DNA of 61,302 nucleotides from Amazonocrinis nigriterrae CENA67 (GCF_016056305.1 NZ_JAECZC010000033.1:1-61302); one strand, 5' to 3'; shown: positions 37,329 through 47,390, counted from the stretch's first letter. Program-made: numbers and translations. Notes: generated by a model from the letters alone, not told the origin.

Positions 37329-38114
37329 TCATAACGCTTCTGGATTTATGCCCAGTGTACGTAATTGTTCCGCCAAGCGATCGGCTCTTTGTCTTTCTTG
37401 TTCAGCTATTTGTCTTTCTTGTTCGGCCTCCTGGCGTTTTTGATCAGCTTGAGCTTGAGCTGCTTCTTCTGGTAACAAAACCAAATTTCCCGAATCATCG
37501 TAAAATCGCAACCAAACAGCTGTTTCTCGGTCTATGGTTCCTTGCCAAGTTCCTAGCCAAAAGCCTAAAGTCTGACACCAAAGCCAACCGCGCTCATCTG
37601 GTGCTATGGGTTGATAGCGCAAGTTACCATTTAACTGCCATCCTTGCAGAGAATTGGGATCGAAGGGATCAAACACAAAATAATCTCGTGTTTTAAAAAC
37701 GCGCTCGTAAATATCTTTCTTAGTTGTGATGTCTACTTCAGCAGTCGTTGGTGACATTAATTCGACAATCACATCTGGATAACGACCGCCTTCATCCCAA
37801 ACTACCCAACCTTGCCTAGAAATAGTGCCATCAACATCTAGCACTACAAAAAAATCTGGGCCACGAAAATCTCGATTACGTGCTTGAGCGCTGTTGTAGT
37901 AAACAAACATGTTACCACCCGTAAAGAAGTCATTGCGATCGCACCAAGTTTGTTGCAACGACCGAATCAAAACATTCATGGCAATGCGGTGGCGATTACT
38001 CTCCAAAGGTTCTCCATCATCGAAAATTAAGTCAGTGGGAGGCATGGGAGGGTTTTCCCAATCCCATGATTCTGCATTCTGGGAGATTGTCTCTTTGATG
38101 GCGTCAGATGACAT
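37329..38114 (-). CDS. Uma2-family (DUF820) PD-(D/E)XK nuclease-like protein
   Basis: The 261-residue protein has the restriction-endonuclease-like core seen in this large cyanobacterial family: RDFRGPDFFVVLD, YPDVIVELMSP, and then DITTKKDIYE, which supply the acidic and Lys residues of the active site, and FVFDPFDPN. A charged coiled coil (AQADQKRQEAEQERQIAEQE and onward, about 215-250) is appended. These proteins are often present in many copies with no proven role. Read from right to left, toward the MFS gene. Confidence 0.85.
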   Translation of the reverse strand: MSSDAIKETISQNAESWDWENPPMPPTDLIFDDGEPLESNRHRIAMNVLIRSLQQTWCDRNDFFTGGNMFVYYNSAQARNRDFRGPDFFVVLDVDGTISRQGWVVWDEGGRYPDVIVELMSPTTAEVDITTKKDIYERVFKTRDYFVFDPFDPNSLQGWQLNGNLRYQPIAPDERGWLWCQTLGFWLGTWQGTIDRETAVWLRFYDDSGNLVLLPEEAAQAQADQKRQEAEQERQIAEQERQRADRLAEQLRTLGINPEAL

Positions 38115-38222
38115 AGTTTGGTTCTCCCTCGTTTGAGCTTCATGCTTTTAGATTAGCCGATTTGTATGGTAAAATAAGCGATTCCAACAATGCACTTGGA
38201 GAAAAATTAGCGATCGCCTTAT

Positions 38223-38376
38223 GATATAACCGTGGTCACATCTGTTAGGACAATGCTGATGGCTCAAAGCCTTGAAATAACCGGGTTTATACTCAGCAAC
38301 GCCACATGCTCCACTTGGGGAAACCCCAAGACCGCAGTGGCTCCTCAGCACTCAGCACTCAGCACTTTGCTATATC
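38223..38376. repeat. MITE-like family A, copy 3
   Basis: GATATAACCGTGGTCACATC at the left and CACTTTGCTATATC at the right form the inverted ends. The core GTTAGGACAATGCTGATGGC and CTCAAAGCCTTGAAATAACC matches copies 1 and 2. Nested inside are a CTTGGGGAAACCCCAAG palindrome and a CTCAGCA heptamer array (38342-38364). Confidence 0.75.
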
Positions 38377-38471
38377 TTGATAGATAGTACAGACAGACAA
38401 TTAGCATCTTGAATGAGCAAATCAACCCTTTACATGGGATGCTGGTTGATTGGTTAGTTGAGTATTTGCAG

Positions 38472-39386
38472 ATGTCTGTTGTTTCTGGTGTTACTGTTTC
38501 CGTTCCCGCCACAACTGCTAATTTGGGGCCTGGTTTTGATTGCATTGGCGCAGCTTTAACGCTATACAACGAATTTAAGTTCACTCGCTTGCAAGCAGGC
38601 GGGTTAATGATTCATGTCACAGGTGCGGAAGCTCTGCGAGTGCAAACTGATGAAAGTAATCTGCTTTATCAGGCATTTTTGAAGTTATATCAATATATAG
38701 ATCAAACGCCGCCATCGGTGAACATAGAAATTCAGTTGGGTGTACCACTGGCGCGGGGTTTAGGTAGTTCGGCGACGGCGATTGTCGGCGGGTTAGTTGC
38801 TGCTAATCAACTGGCAGGTGCGCCTTTGTCTGAGTTGCAAGTGATGGAACTAGCGATCGCAATGGAAGGACATCCTGATAATGTAGTTCCCGCTTTATTA
38901 GGAGGATGTCGTCTCGCAGCTACTAGTAACACAGGTTGGGAAATTTGTGATATTCCCTGGCATCAAGATATTGTCCCAGTGGTGGCGATTCCTGATTTTG
39001 AGCTTTCCACCAAGGAAGCGCGGCGAGTTTTGCCGACTGAAGTCAGTCGTGCAGATGCGATTTTTAATACGGCACATCTAGGGTTATTGTTGCGTGGTTT
39101 GCAAACTGGTAAGGGAGAATGGTTGCAAGCAGCTTTGCAAGATAAGTTACATCAACCTTACCGCCAAGCTTTGATTCCTGGTTACGAAGCTGTGAATGCG
39201 GCGGCGGTTGCTGCTGGTGCTTATGGCATGGTGATTAGTGGTGCAGGGCCGACACTGTTAGCTTTAGTTAATGCTGCTAACTCCCAAGCAACAGAAGTCG
39301 CCATGGCCACAGCTTGGGAAGCAGCAGGAATAACAGCCACAGTGCGATCGCTTTCTTTAGATACCCAAGGCGCAGTTTTCACCTAA
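38472..39386 (+). CDS. thrB: Homoserine kinase
   Basis: This GHMP-family kinase phosphorylates homoserine on the way to threonine. From the ATG at 38472 the 304-residue protein begins [20 protein letters not shown], the expected N-terminus with the [12 protein letters not shown] motif. It also shows the ATP-binding [16 protein letters not shown] (about 91-106) and C-terminal [10 protein letters not shown]. An upstream start at 38409 would add 21 residues unlike the family. No other threonine gene adjoins it. Confidence 0.96.
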   Translation: MSVVSGVTVSVPATTANLGPGFDCIGAALTLYNEFKFTRLQAGGLMIHVTGAEALRVQTDESNLLYQAFLKLYQYIDQTPPSVNIEIQLGVPLARGLGSSATAIVGGLVAANQLAGAPLSELQVMELAIAMEGHPDNVVPALLGGCRLAATSNTGWEICDIPWHQDIVPVVAIPDFELSTKEARRVLPTEVSRADAIFNTAHLGLLLRGLQTGKGEWLQAALQDKLHQPYRQALIPGYEAVNAAAVAAGAYGMVISGAGPTLLALVNAANSQATEVAMATAWEAAGITATVRSLSLDTQGAVFT

Positions 39387-39470
39387 TTGGTCAGTAGTCA
39401 GTGGTCAGTAGTCAGTGGTCAGTGGCAAAACACAACTAACAACTGACAACTGACAACTGACAACTAACAA
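39387..39470. repeat. GTCAGTG / ACAACTG inverted heptamer arrays
   Basis: GGTCAGTAGTCAGTGGTCAG (from 39389) and CTAACAACTGACAACTGACA (from about 39435) are tandem heptamers of opposite sense. They can fold into a hairpin after thrB. Confidence 0.75.
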
Positions 39471-39519
39471 AGAACAGTCTTAACCAAATAATTTACAATT
39501 TAGAAGTTTTTAAACCATT

Positions 39520-40032
39520 ATGATAGAGCAGATTCAAGCAGAAATAGCAGCGCTTACCTCTCAAATTCAGGCTCTCCAGCAAGAACGCGCTGCCCTCACT
39601 ATTAATAATGTAATGAAGAGCGAGAATGATTCACCTCTAGCAATAGTTGAAGCTTATCGTCGCCAAGCTAGAGAAAATCCCCAATTATCTGCTGAAATTC
39701 AAGGCATAGATGGAGCGATCGCGGCGCTAAACGTGCAACTACAGCAAAAACAAGCAAAATTAGCCCGATGGCAAGTTGAATCAAAACAACTTACCCAACA
39801 GCAGCAGTTGGAAGAAGCTAAAAAAGTGGCTCAGGTTCATGCCCAACGCATTAATCAGCTGGCGGCAGAACTGGCAACAGAAATCCGTTTACTCAAAGCC
39901 TGTGCCGATCATCTCAGTCCCTTGTATTGGCAAGTGTATTACAAGCCTTTTATCACAGGCTTTAAAACCATATCAGTTCCTCATGTGCGATCAGATGGGG
40001 AAGTGTGGACAATTGTCAACCGCATTGTTTGA
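39520..40032 (+). CDS. Coiled-coil hypothetical protein
   Basis: The 170-residue protein has two heptad-rich coiled coils (about 1-27, EIAALTSQIQALQQER; and 62-128, Gln/Ala-rich). These are joined by a short loop and followed by a compact C-terminal part with ADHLSPLYWQVYYKPFITGF. No signal peptide. Cytoplasmic scaffold or structural role possible; I do not recognise a named family. Confidence 0.65.
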   Translation: MIEQIQAEIAALTSQIQALQQERAALTINNVMKSENDSPLAIVEAYRRQARENPQLSAEIQGIDGAIAALNVQLQQKQAKLARWQVESKQLTQQQQLEEAKKVAQVHAQRINQLAAELATEIRLLKACADHLSPLYWQVYYKPFITGFKTISVPHVRSDGEVWTIVNRIV

Positions 40033-40346
40033 GGGAATTATTGGGCAGGCAGGGGAGCAGGGGAGCAGAGGAGCAGGGGAAAATAAATAGTTTGCAATTT
40101 CCAATGCCCCATGCCCCATGTCCCATTCCCCACTTTGTTTGTAAATCTTTACATTTAGAGAAGTAATACAATACAATTTAATGAGTATTTATTCCTAAAA
40201 ATACTCATAAACTGCTATTTGCTGAGCATTTATTCCTAGTGAAATATTAAATTTTCCGATTCCAGAGATAAACAACGTTTACAAAAGTACGAATTCCTTA
40301 ATATAATGTAATTAAAAGAAAAAACGAAAAATGATTGTCATAAGTG
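40033..40346. repeat. GGGGAGCA array and spacer before ndhD
   Basis: GGGGAGCAGGGGAGCAG at 40054-40082 is followed by CCCCATGC heptamers (40102-40132). The remainder is AT-rich and holds no gene; it is the presumed ndhD promoter region. Confidence 0.7.
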
Positions 40347-41960
40347 ATGATTCCTACTGAATTTCCCTGGCTAACAGCCATAATTCTCTTGCCCTTGGTG
40401 GCTGCCTTAGCCATTCCGCTGATTCCAGACAAAGAAGGTAAAACTGTCCGCTGGTATGGTCTGGGAGTAGCTTTCGCAGACTTTGCATTAATGATTTATG
40501 CCTTTTGGCATGGTTACGACTTTCAAAACTCAACACTCCAACTTGTAGAAAACTACTCTTGGATACCGCAATTGGGTTTGAACTGGGCTGTAGGGGTTGA
40601 TGGTTTATCGATGCCCTTGGTGCTTTTGACAGGCTTAATTAACACCCTCGCAATCTTCGCGGCTTGGAAAGTTACCAACAAGCCGCGATTATTTTATGGT
40701 CTGATGCTGGCAATGTACAGCGCTCAGCTTGGCGTATTTGTTGCCCAAGATTTGCTGTTGTTCTTCTTGATGTGGGAAATCGAGTTAGTACCTGTATACT
40801 TGCTGATTTCCATCTGGGGAGGGCCAAAGCGCCGCTATGCAGCTACCAAATTCATTCTTTACACTGCCGCAGCATCAATATTTATCTTAGTTGCGGGTTT
40901 TGCGATGGCATTCTCTGGAGATACTGTCACCTTCGATATGGCAACTCTGGGAATGAAGGAATATCCCAAAGCTTTGGAACTGTTGGTTTATGCAGGTTTC
41001 TTAATTGCCTACGGTGTAAAACTGCCAATTTTCCCCTTGCACACTTGGCTACCTGATGCCCACGGTGAAGCATCAGCACCTGGTTCCATGATTTTAGCTG
41101 GTGTGTTGTTGAAAATGGGTGGTTATGCCCTCATCCGCTTCAACGTAGAAATGTTACCTAATGCCCATGTTTACTTTGCCCCAGTACTAGCGATTTTGGG
41201 TGTAGTGAACATTGTTTACGGTGCTTGCTGTGCCTTTGCCCAAACCAACCTCAAGCGTCGCTTGGCTTACTCTTCAATTGCCCACATGGGGTTTGTGTTA
41301 ATAGGTATTGCTTCTTATACAGAAATTGGTATCAGTGGTGCAGTTTTACAAATGGTATCCCACGGCTTAATTGCCGCTAGCTTATTCTTCTTATCTGGTG
41401 TGACTTACGAACGTACCCACACCTTGATGATGGATAAAATGGGTGGTATCGCCAAAGTAATGCCTAGAACCTTTGCTTTGTTTACTGCTGGTGCAATGGC
41501 TTCTCTGGCCTTACCAGGAATGAGTGGTTTTGTGGGAGAGTTGATGGTGTTCCTCGGTATCGCTACCAGTGATGTTTACAGTTCTAGCTTCAAAGTTGTA
41601 GTTGTGCTGTTGTCAGCGGTTGGTGTGATTTTAACACCGATTTACTTACTTTCCATGCTCCGCCAAGTGTTCTACGGCAAGCAAAGCGAAGAGTTGCATT
41701 TGGATGCTGTTATATCCGATGTCAAACCCCGCGAATTGTTTATCACCGCTTGTTTACTTCTACCAATCATCGGCATCGGTTTTTATCCCAAGTTGGCAAC
41801 GCAGACTTATGATGTGAAGACAGTAGAATTAGCGGCACATGCTCGTCAAGTTCTACCAGTTGTAGCTCATCAGCAACCATCAAGTTTGTACTCGCGTATT
41901 TTCACAGCGCCAACATTGGCTACTTCTGAGGTTGAAAGTTTAGTTAATATTTCAAAGTAA
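40347..41960 (+). CDS. ndhD: NAD(P)H-quinone oxidoreductase subunit 4
   Basis: NdhD is a proton-pumping membrane subunit of the NDH-1 complex that serves respiration and cyclic electron flow around photosystem I. The 537-residue protein has about fourteen membrane helices and the antiporter-like motifs: [30 protein letters not shown] with the conserved Lys and His, and the broken-helix [14 protein letters not shown], then [15 protein letters not shown] 40347 is chosen; the GTG three bases upstream is possible. Which NDH-1 form (NdhD1 or D2) cannot be settled here. Confidence 0.95.
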   Translation: MIPTEFPWLTAIILLPLVAALAIPLIPDKEGKTVRWYGLGVAFADFALMIYAFWHGYDFQNSTLQLVENYSWIPQLGLNWAVGVDGLSMPLVLLTGLINTLAIFAAWKVTNKPRLFYGLMLAMYSAQLGVFVAQDLLLFFLMWEIELVPVYLLISIWGGPKRRYAATKFILYTAAASIFILVAGFAMAFSGDTVTFDMATLGMKEYPKALELLVYAGFLIAYGVKLPIFPLHTWLPDAHGEASAPGSMILAGVLLKMGGYALIRFNVEMLPNAHVYFAPVLAILGVVNIVYGACCAFAQTNLKRRLAYSSIAHMGFVLIGIASYTEIGISGAVLQMVSHGLIAASLFFLSGVTYERTHTLMMDKMGGIAKVMPRTFALFTAGAMASLALPGMSGFVGELMVFLGIATSDVYSSSFKVVVVLLSAVGVILTPIYLLSMLRQVFYGKQSEELHLDAVISDVKPRELFITACLLLPIIGIGFYPKLATQTYDVKTVELAAHARQVLPVVAHQQPSSLYSRIFTAPTLATSEVESLVNISK

Positions 41961-42012
41961 ATATACTTTCCAACTAGGGTGCAACAACTAAATTATATTT
42001 TTGAGGGGAATA

Positions 42013-42051
42013 AAGGGGTGATTATAAAATCACCCCTTAAATTTTGTTTTT
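42013..42051 (+). terminator. Rho-independent terminator of ndhD
   Basis: A perfect 10-bp stem (AAGGGGTGAT with ATCACCCCTT, 6-nt loop) is followed by AAATTTTGTTTTT. It starts 52 bp after the ndhD stop codon. Confidence 0.78.
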
Positions 42052-42201
42052 GCTGAGTAGGAGCGTACAGCTGTACGCCCATACAACTCTTTGCGTCCTT
42101 TGCAGTTCATTAAAAGAATGACTTTGACAAAAAGTTTTAGCCTTAACTGAACCGTATTGTCTATATGTTGCAAATATTTTTGGCGATGGTATTAGCAAGG
42201 A

Positions 42202-42570
42202 TCAGGATTCTGACAAAATTTCCTGATTCAGTTTACTGAGTTTATTGACAAGGTATGTTTTGATTGTGTCTAGTTGTCGCATTTTTTCAGCAATTTCTTC
42301 AACCTTACGCTCAATAATCCTGATTTGATCTCGCTTAGACAGCGTGCCATCGCCCCACTCATTGAGCAACTGTTTAATTTCACGGAGTGTGAATCCCAGC
42401 CCTTTGCCTTGGTTAATCATCAACAAACGTTCTACTGTTTCTGGACTGTATTCTTTATAAAGTCTTGTTCCTGCTTGCCTATCGCTGGCAGTAATTAGTC
42501 CCAGTTTTTCGTAAAAACGAATCGTATCCTTTGATAAACCTGTTTTCTTGGATAGTTCACCAATCAGCAT
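42202..42570 (-). CDS. MerR-family transcriptional regulator
   Basis: From ATG 42570 the 122-residue protein begins MLIGELSKKTGLSKDTIRFY, the MerR winged-helix DNA-binding domain. After it come KEYSPETVERLLMI and a long C-terminal dimerisation coiled coil (about 70-115). There is no cluster of metal-binding Cys, so the effector is probably organic or oxidative. The gene is divergent from an SDR gene with a perfect palindromic operator between them; by analogy it likely controls that gene. An in-frame start at 42621 would place the operator inside the gene and was rejected. Confidence 0.9.
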   Translation of the reverse strand: MLIGELSKKTGLSKDTIRFYEKLGLITASDRQAGTRLYKEYSPETVERLLMINQGKGLGFTLREIKQLLNEWGDGTLSKRDQIRIIERKVEEIAEKMRQLDTIKTYLVNKLSKLNQEILSES

Positions 42571-42599
42571 TTTAGTAACCCAAAAATTACCAAACCCTC

Positions 42600-42631
42600 T
42601 TGACTGTGGAGTATACTCCATAGATTACGCT
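42600..42631 (+). promoter_or_regulatory. MerR-type promoter/operator of the SDR gene
   Basis: A perfect 14-bp palindrome, TGGAGTATACTCCA, lies at 42607-42620 between the divergent starts. A TTGACT -35 (42600-42605) and a possible -10 TACGCT (42626-42631) are separated by 20 bp. This over-long spacer is typical of promoters that MerR proteins activate by twisting DNA. TAGATT at 42621 is an alternative -10. Confidence 0.7.
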
Positions 42632-42672
42632 GCTTGATAACAATATCTAGTTTTCTAGAAGTGATATCGAGC

Positions 42673-43482
42673 ATGAACAAAACAGTTTTGATTACAGGTG
42701 CTTCCAGTGGAATTGGCGAAGCAACTGCCAAGTATTTCCTGCAAAAAGGTTGGAATGTTGCAGCAACCATGCGATCGCCTATTAATGCAGGAGATTGGAC
42801 AAAAGCAGACAAGGTGATTTGTCCACGTCTTGATGTCACACGCCCTGAGACGATTGAAATTGCAGTCCGTGAAACGTTAGAGTGTTTTGGGCGAATTGAT
42901 GTATTAGTAAATAATGCAGGATATGCCCTGATGGGGCCACTTGAAGGTGTGACGCCTGAACAATTAGAGCGGCAATTTCAAACCAATGTCTTTGGATTGG
43001 TGTCTACAATTCAAACAGTTCTTCCGATTCTGCGACAACAAGGAAGCGGCACAATTATTAATGTTACTTCAATTGGCGGTCGTTTAGCTTTTCCTCTGAC
43101 TTCCTGTTACCATGCGACAAAATGGGCTGTGGAAGGGCTTTCTGAGTCTCTACGCTATGAGTTGCGTCGTTTTAATATTCAAGTCAAGATTATTGAGCCA
43201 GGTGGAATCAAAACAAATTTTATCAATCATGGTTCAGCTTGGGCAAGTCACCCAAACTATAGCGATATGGTTAAGCATGTGAAGGATTTCAGCGAGGGAT
43301 TAAATAATTCATTGCCTGGCCCTGAAAAAGTCGCTAAAACTATCTACAAGGCTGCAAGCGATCGCTCACACAAGTTACGATATTCTCCACACGGCGAAGT
43401 CTTCTTTTTCATGCACGCGATTCTTCCTGATTCCTTGTGGCGATATCTTGTTACACGTCTGATGCTTGGAAGCAATAAATGA
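42673..43482 (+). CDS. Short-chain dehydrogenase/reductase
   Basis: The 269-residue oxidoreductase has the NAD(P)-binding ITGASSGIGEAT (7-18), NNAG (80-83), catalytic Ser133, and Y146-HAT-K150. ATMRSP after the second strand suggests NADP use. The substrate is not apparent. The start at ATG 42673 was chosen because the TTG-initiated longer frame would run close to the promoter. Probably controlled by the divergent MerR protein. Confidence 0.9.
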   Translation: MNKTVLITGASSGIGEATAKYFLQKGWNVAATMRSPINAGDWTKADKVICPRLDVTRPETIEIAVRETLECFGRIDVLVNNAGYALMGPLEGVTPEQLERQFQTNVFGLVSTIQTVLPILRQQGSGTIINVTSIGGRLAFPLTSCYHATKWAVEGLSESLRYELRRFNIQVKIIEPGGIKTNFINHGSAWASHPNYSDMVKHVKDFSEGLNNSLPGPEKVAKTIYKAASDRSHKLRYSPHGEVFFFMHAILPDSLWRYLVTRLMLGSNK

Positions 43483-43736
43483 ATAAGCTGTTTTGCATAA
43501 AAGATTGAGCGTTGCCAAATCAGAATATGAAATGCCAAAATTACCTTTCCTTTTCTTTGTACCTTTGCGTCTTGGCGACTTTGCGTGAGACAAATTCATA
43601 TTTTTAATCAGCAACGCCAAAGATTGCATATCTAATTGTGTTGACTGATGACTGATGACTGTCATTAGTCACGCCCCTACAAGGTATCTGTTGCATTCTT
43701 TTTTCAGAAGCGATCGCTGCAAATTGTGCTATCGGA

Positions 43737-43805
43737 ACCCCACCCCGCCAAAGCTACGCTTTGTCTCCCCTCCCCGTGAACGGGGAGGGGATTAAGGGGT
43801 GGGGT
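43737..43805. repeat. ACCCCACCCC hairpin element, copy 1
   Basis: A 69-bp element bounded by perfect 10-bp inverted ends (ACCCCACCCC and GGGGTGGGGT) contains GCCAAAGC/GCTTTG and CCCCTCCCCGT/ACGGGGAGGGG stems. Copy 2 is at 47324-47390, so the CHAT-TPR gene lies between two direct copies. The rest of the 43483-44059 spacer has a CTTTGCGTCTTGGCG repeat fragment (43560-43590) and no gene. Confidence 0.8.
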
Positions 43806-44059
43806 AAAACGCTGATGGAGTAAGCGTTTTAACTTAAATTGACACCAATGACAGCTGTACGCCCCTACAGGCAATTTATATGTTGCAAATATTTTTGGAA
43901 ATAGTATTGGTTACAAAAAGCGAAACCAAAACAAAGTTTGCTAGATGCACCCATAAAATCAAGATAAATTTTCAGTAATATCTCTGAAGACAATTGAATA
44001 ATTAGCCAATGGCAGTATTTGCGCTTTCAGTGTCACCAATCATTACTTGAGGCTTAAAA

Positions 44060-47000
44060 ATGAACAGGTGTGCAAAGTCTGGGCGGTTTTTTTGGTACTT
44101 GCTACCGAATTTTAGCCGCTACAGTTTAACTGTTTTGCTGAGTGTAGTTTTGCTATGTGAATCAACGGGAGCATCATCCAAAAATATACCGTTGCAGATA
44201 GCACAACAAGGAACAACACAACAGGATGCAACTCGCGCCGCTGCTGAACAAGCTTTGCAAGAAGGTTTAAAACTTTACGAACAAGGGACAGCAGAATCGC
44301 TGCAAGGTGCAATTGTTAAATGGGAAGAAGCACTAGTGCTATGGCGAAAACTAGACGATAAATCTCAGCAAGCCCTTACCCTTCTTGTTATCGGTCGTGT
44401 CTACTCAGATTTAGGCGAGAAGCAACAAGCCCTCTCATTCTTCAACCAAGCTTTGCCATTATGGCGGCTTGTGGGGTATAAAGCAGGCGAGGCTGCTACC
44501 CTCAATAATATCGGTTTAGTCTACTCAGATTTAGGCGACAAGCAACAAGCCCTCTCATTCTACAACCAAGCTTTGCCATTATCTCGGCTTGTGGGGGATA
44601 AAGCAGGCGAGGCTACTACTCTCAATAATATCGGTCTTGTCTACTCAGCTTTAGGCGACAAGCAACAAGCCCTCTCATTCTTCAACCAAGCTTTGCCATT
44701 ATGGCGGCTTGTGGGGTATAAAGCTGGCGAGGCTATTACTCTCAGTAGTATCGGTGTTGTCTACTCAGCTTTAGGCGACAAGCAACAAGCCCTCTCATTC
44801 TACAACCAAGCTTTGCCATTATTTCGGCTTGTGGGGCATAAAGCAGGCGAGGCTGCTACCCTCAATAATATCGGTTTAGTCTACTCAGCTTTAGGCGACA
44901 AGCAACAAGCCCTCTCATTCTACAACCAAGCTTTGCCATTATCTCGGCTTGTGGGGGATAAAGCTGGCGAGGCTATTACTCTCAGTAGTATCGGTCTTGT
45001 CTACTCAGCTTTAGGCGACAAGCAACAAGCCCTCTCATTCTACAACCAAGCTTTGCCATTATCTCGGCTTGTAGGGGATAAAGCAGGCGAGGCTACTACT
45101 CTCAATAATATCGGTTTAGTCTACTCAGATTTAGGCGACAAGCAACAAGCCCTCTCATTTTACAACCAAGCTTTGCCATTATCTCGGCTTGTAGGGGATA
45201 AAGCTGCCGTTGCTAGAACCCTCAATAATATCGGTGCTGTCTACGATGCTTTAGGCGACAAGCAACAAGCCCTCTCATTCTACAACCAAGCTTTGCCATT
45301 ATGGCGGGTTGTGGGGGATAAAGCTGGCGAGGCTAGTACTCTCAATAATATCGGTTATGTCTACTATGTTTTAGGCAACAAGCAACAAGCCCTCTCATTC
45401 TACAACCAAGCTTTGCTACTGGTGCGGCTTGTGGGGGATAAAGCAAGCGAGGCTACTACCCTCGGTAATATTGCTCTCGTAGAACGAGATCAAGGCAACT
45501 TGCAAACAGCACTCACCCAAATCGAAGCAGCCATTAAAATTATTGAGGAATTACGCACCAAAGTTGCTAGCCAAGATTTACGTGCTTCTTACTTTGCCTC
45601 AAAGCAAAACGTTTACAAATTCTACATCGACTTGTTGATGCAGTTGCACAAAAAAGACCCAGCAAAAGGATATGATGGTTTGGCGCTGCAAGCAAGCGAT
45701 CGCTCCCGTGCCAGAGGTTTAATAGAACTATTAACTGAAGCTAACGTAGATATTAAAAAAGGCGTTGACCCCAAATTACAAACAGAAGAACGCCGTTTAC
45801 AATTACTAATTGATGCCAGAGAAAAACAACTCTCACAATTATCAAGTCAAAAACAACCACCAACCGAACTGATAACAGAAACCAAACAACAAATTGAAGA
45901 TTTGTTCAAGCAACAAAAAGAACTGGAAGCACAAATTCGCGCTACTAACTCTGACTATGCTGCACTTCAATATCCTCAACCCCTCACTTTAAAAGAAATT
46001 CAGCAACAACTCGATAAAGACACTTTGCTGTTGCAGTATTCTTTGGGTGAAGAACGTAGCTATGTTTGGGCTGTGACTCCTAATTCTCTTGATAGCTATG
46101 AACTACCAGGACGCGAACAAATTAACAAAGTAGCAAAAGATTTATACAATAATTTAAGAAACCCAGGAATGAGCGGTGTTTCTCCAGAAGAAACTGGCAA
46201 AGTTGCTGAGAAATTAAGTAAACTTATTCTTGCACCTGTTGCTAACAAGTTGGGGCAAAAACGTCTAGTAATTGTTGGGGATGAAGCTTTACAATACATT
46301 CCCTTTGCGGCGTTGAATGACCTAACCCCCCTACCCCCTTCCCTGCGAGGGAAGGGGGAGCAAGATCAACTAGGGAAGGGGGAGCAAAATATACTCCCCT
46401 CTCCTCGTAGGAGAGGGGCCGGGGGAGAGGTCAATTATCAACCATTGCTAGTCAACCATGAAATTATTAGTTTGCCTTCCGCTTCTACTATTGCTATTCT
46501 CCGTAAACAAATTCAAAAGCGTTCTGTTGCACCTAAAACTCTTGCTATCCTAGCCGACCCAGTATTTAGTGTCGATGATCATCGCGTCACTGGCAAATCT
46601 GCAAATGCTGATAATAATCTCATCTTACAATCAGATGAGTCTGCTTTGAAGCGGTCAATGAGAAGCGTTGACCGCAGCGAAATTGAAAGGCTGGAAAATA
46701 CTCGCACTGAAGCACAAGCAATTCTCAAACTCGTAACATCAAACAGTTTACAAGCTTTTGATTTTGACGCAAATTATAACTGGGCAACTAGCACCCAACT
46801 GAGTCAATATCGGATGCTGCATTTTGCTACCCACGGCTTTGTAGACAGCACCAACCCAGAATTATCAGGAATTGTGCTGTCGTTGGTAGACAAACAAGGT
46901 AAGCCTCAAAAAGGCTTTTTAAGGTTGAACGAAATCTTTAACCTCAACTTACCAGCGGAGTTAGTGGTGCTAAGTGCTTGTGAAACCGGACTCGGTAAGG

Positions 47001-47257
47001 AAGTCAAGGGTGAAGGATTGGTTGGGTTGACAAGAGGCTTAATGTATGCAGGTGCAGCACGAGTTGTGGTGTCTTTGTGGAGAGTTGACGATGAAGCGAC
47101 ATCATTATTAATGCAACAATTTTACAGCCAAATGTTACAGCGTGGTTTATCGCCGGCAGCAGCCCTCAGAGCGGCACAATTGCAACTTTGGCAACAAAAA
47201 AATTGGCAAAATCCCTATTCTTGGGCAAGTTTTACTTTACTCGGTGAATGGCGGTAA
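44060..47257 (+). CDS. CHAT-domain protease-like protein with tandem TPR repeats
   Basis: The 1065-residue protein has a hydrophobic N-terminal segment (about 20-34), probably a signal peptide or anchor. Nine nearly identical 40-residue TPR units follow (about 99-458), each with GDKQQALSFYNQALPL, and a tenth degenerate one. Next come a helical linker with ASDRSRARGLIELL and the C-terminal CHAT domain. The caspase-like dyad is His925 in HFATHG and Cys974 in LSACETG. CHAT proteases are activated by partner signals and occur in some cell-death and defence systems; the role here is unknown. Residues 755-794 are an in-frame insert encoded by two DNA hairpins (46334-46358 and 46396-46418). Confidence 0.9.
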   Translation: MNRCAKSGRFFWYLLPNFSRYSLTVLLSVVLLCESTGASSKNIPLQIAQQGTTQQDATRAAAEQALQEGLKLYEQGTAESLQGAIVKWEEALVLWRKLDDKSQQALTLLVIGRVYSDLGEKQQALSFFNQALPLWRLVGYKAGEAATLNNIGLVYSDLGDKQQALSFYNQALPLSRLVGDKAGEATTLNNIGLVYSALGDKQQALSFFNQALPLWRLVGYKAGEAITLSSIGVVYSALGDKQQALSFYNQALPLFRLVGHKAGEAATLNNIGLVYSALGDKQQALSFYNQALPLSRLVGDKAGEAITLSSIGLVYSALGDKQQALSFYNQALPLSRLVGDKAGEATTLNNIGLVYSDLGDKQQALSFYNQALPLSRLVGDKAAVARTLNNIGAVYDALGDKQQALSFYNQALPLWRVVGDKAGEASTLNNIGYVYYVLGNKQQALSFYNQALLLVRLVGDKASEATTLGNIALVERDQGNLQTALTQIEAAIKIIEELRTKVASQDLRASYFASKQNVYKFYIDLLMQLHKKDPAKGYDGLALQASDRSRARGLIELLTEANVDIKKGVDPKLQTEERRLQLLIDAREKQLSQLSSQKQPPTELITETKQQIEDLFKQQKELEAQIRATNSDYAALQYPQPLTLKEIQQQLDKDTLLLQYSLGEERSYVWAVTPNSLDSYELPGREQINKVAKDLYNNLRNPGMSGVSPEETGKVAEKLSKLILAPVANKLGQKRLVIVGDEALQYIPFAALNDLTPLPPSLRGKGEQDQLGKGEQNILPSPRRRGAGGEVNYQPLLVNHEIISLPSASTIAILRKQIQKRSVAPKTLAILADPVFSVDDHRVTGKSANADNNLILQSDESALKRSMRSVDRSEIERLENTRTEAQAILKLVTSNSLQAFDFDANYNWATSTQLSQYRMLHFATHGFVDSTNPELSGIVLSLVDKQGKPQKGFLRLNEIFNLNLPAELVVLSACETGLGKEVKGEGLVGLTRGLMYAGAARVVVSLWRVDDEATSLLMQQFYSQMLQRGLSPAAALRAAQLQLWQQKNWQNPYSWASFTLLGEWR

Positions 47258-47323
47258 AGGGAATTGGGGAGTCGGCGCGGTGGTGATACCATCTCTATAT
47301 GGGTAGGGCGTACTGCTGTCGGA

Positions 47324-47390
47324 ACCCCACCCCGCCAAAGCGATGCTTTGTCGCCCCTCCCCGTTCACGGGGAGGGGTTGGGGGTGGGGT
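47324..47390. repeat. ACCCCACCCC hairpin element, copy 2
   Basis: This has the same inverted ends and internal stems as the copy at 43737-43805, in the same orientation, 66 bp after the CHAT-TPR stop codon. Confidence 0.8.
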
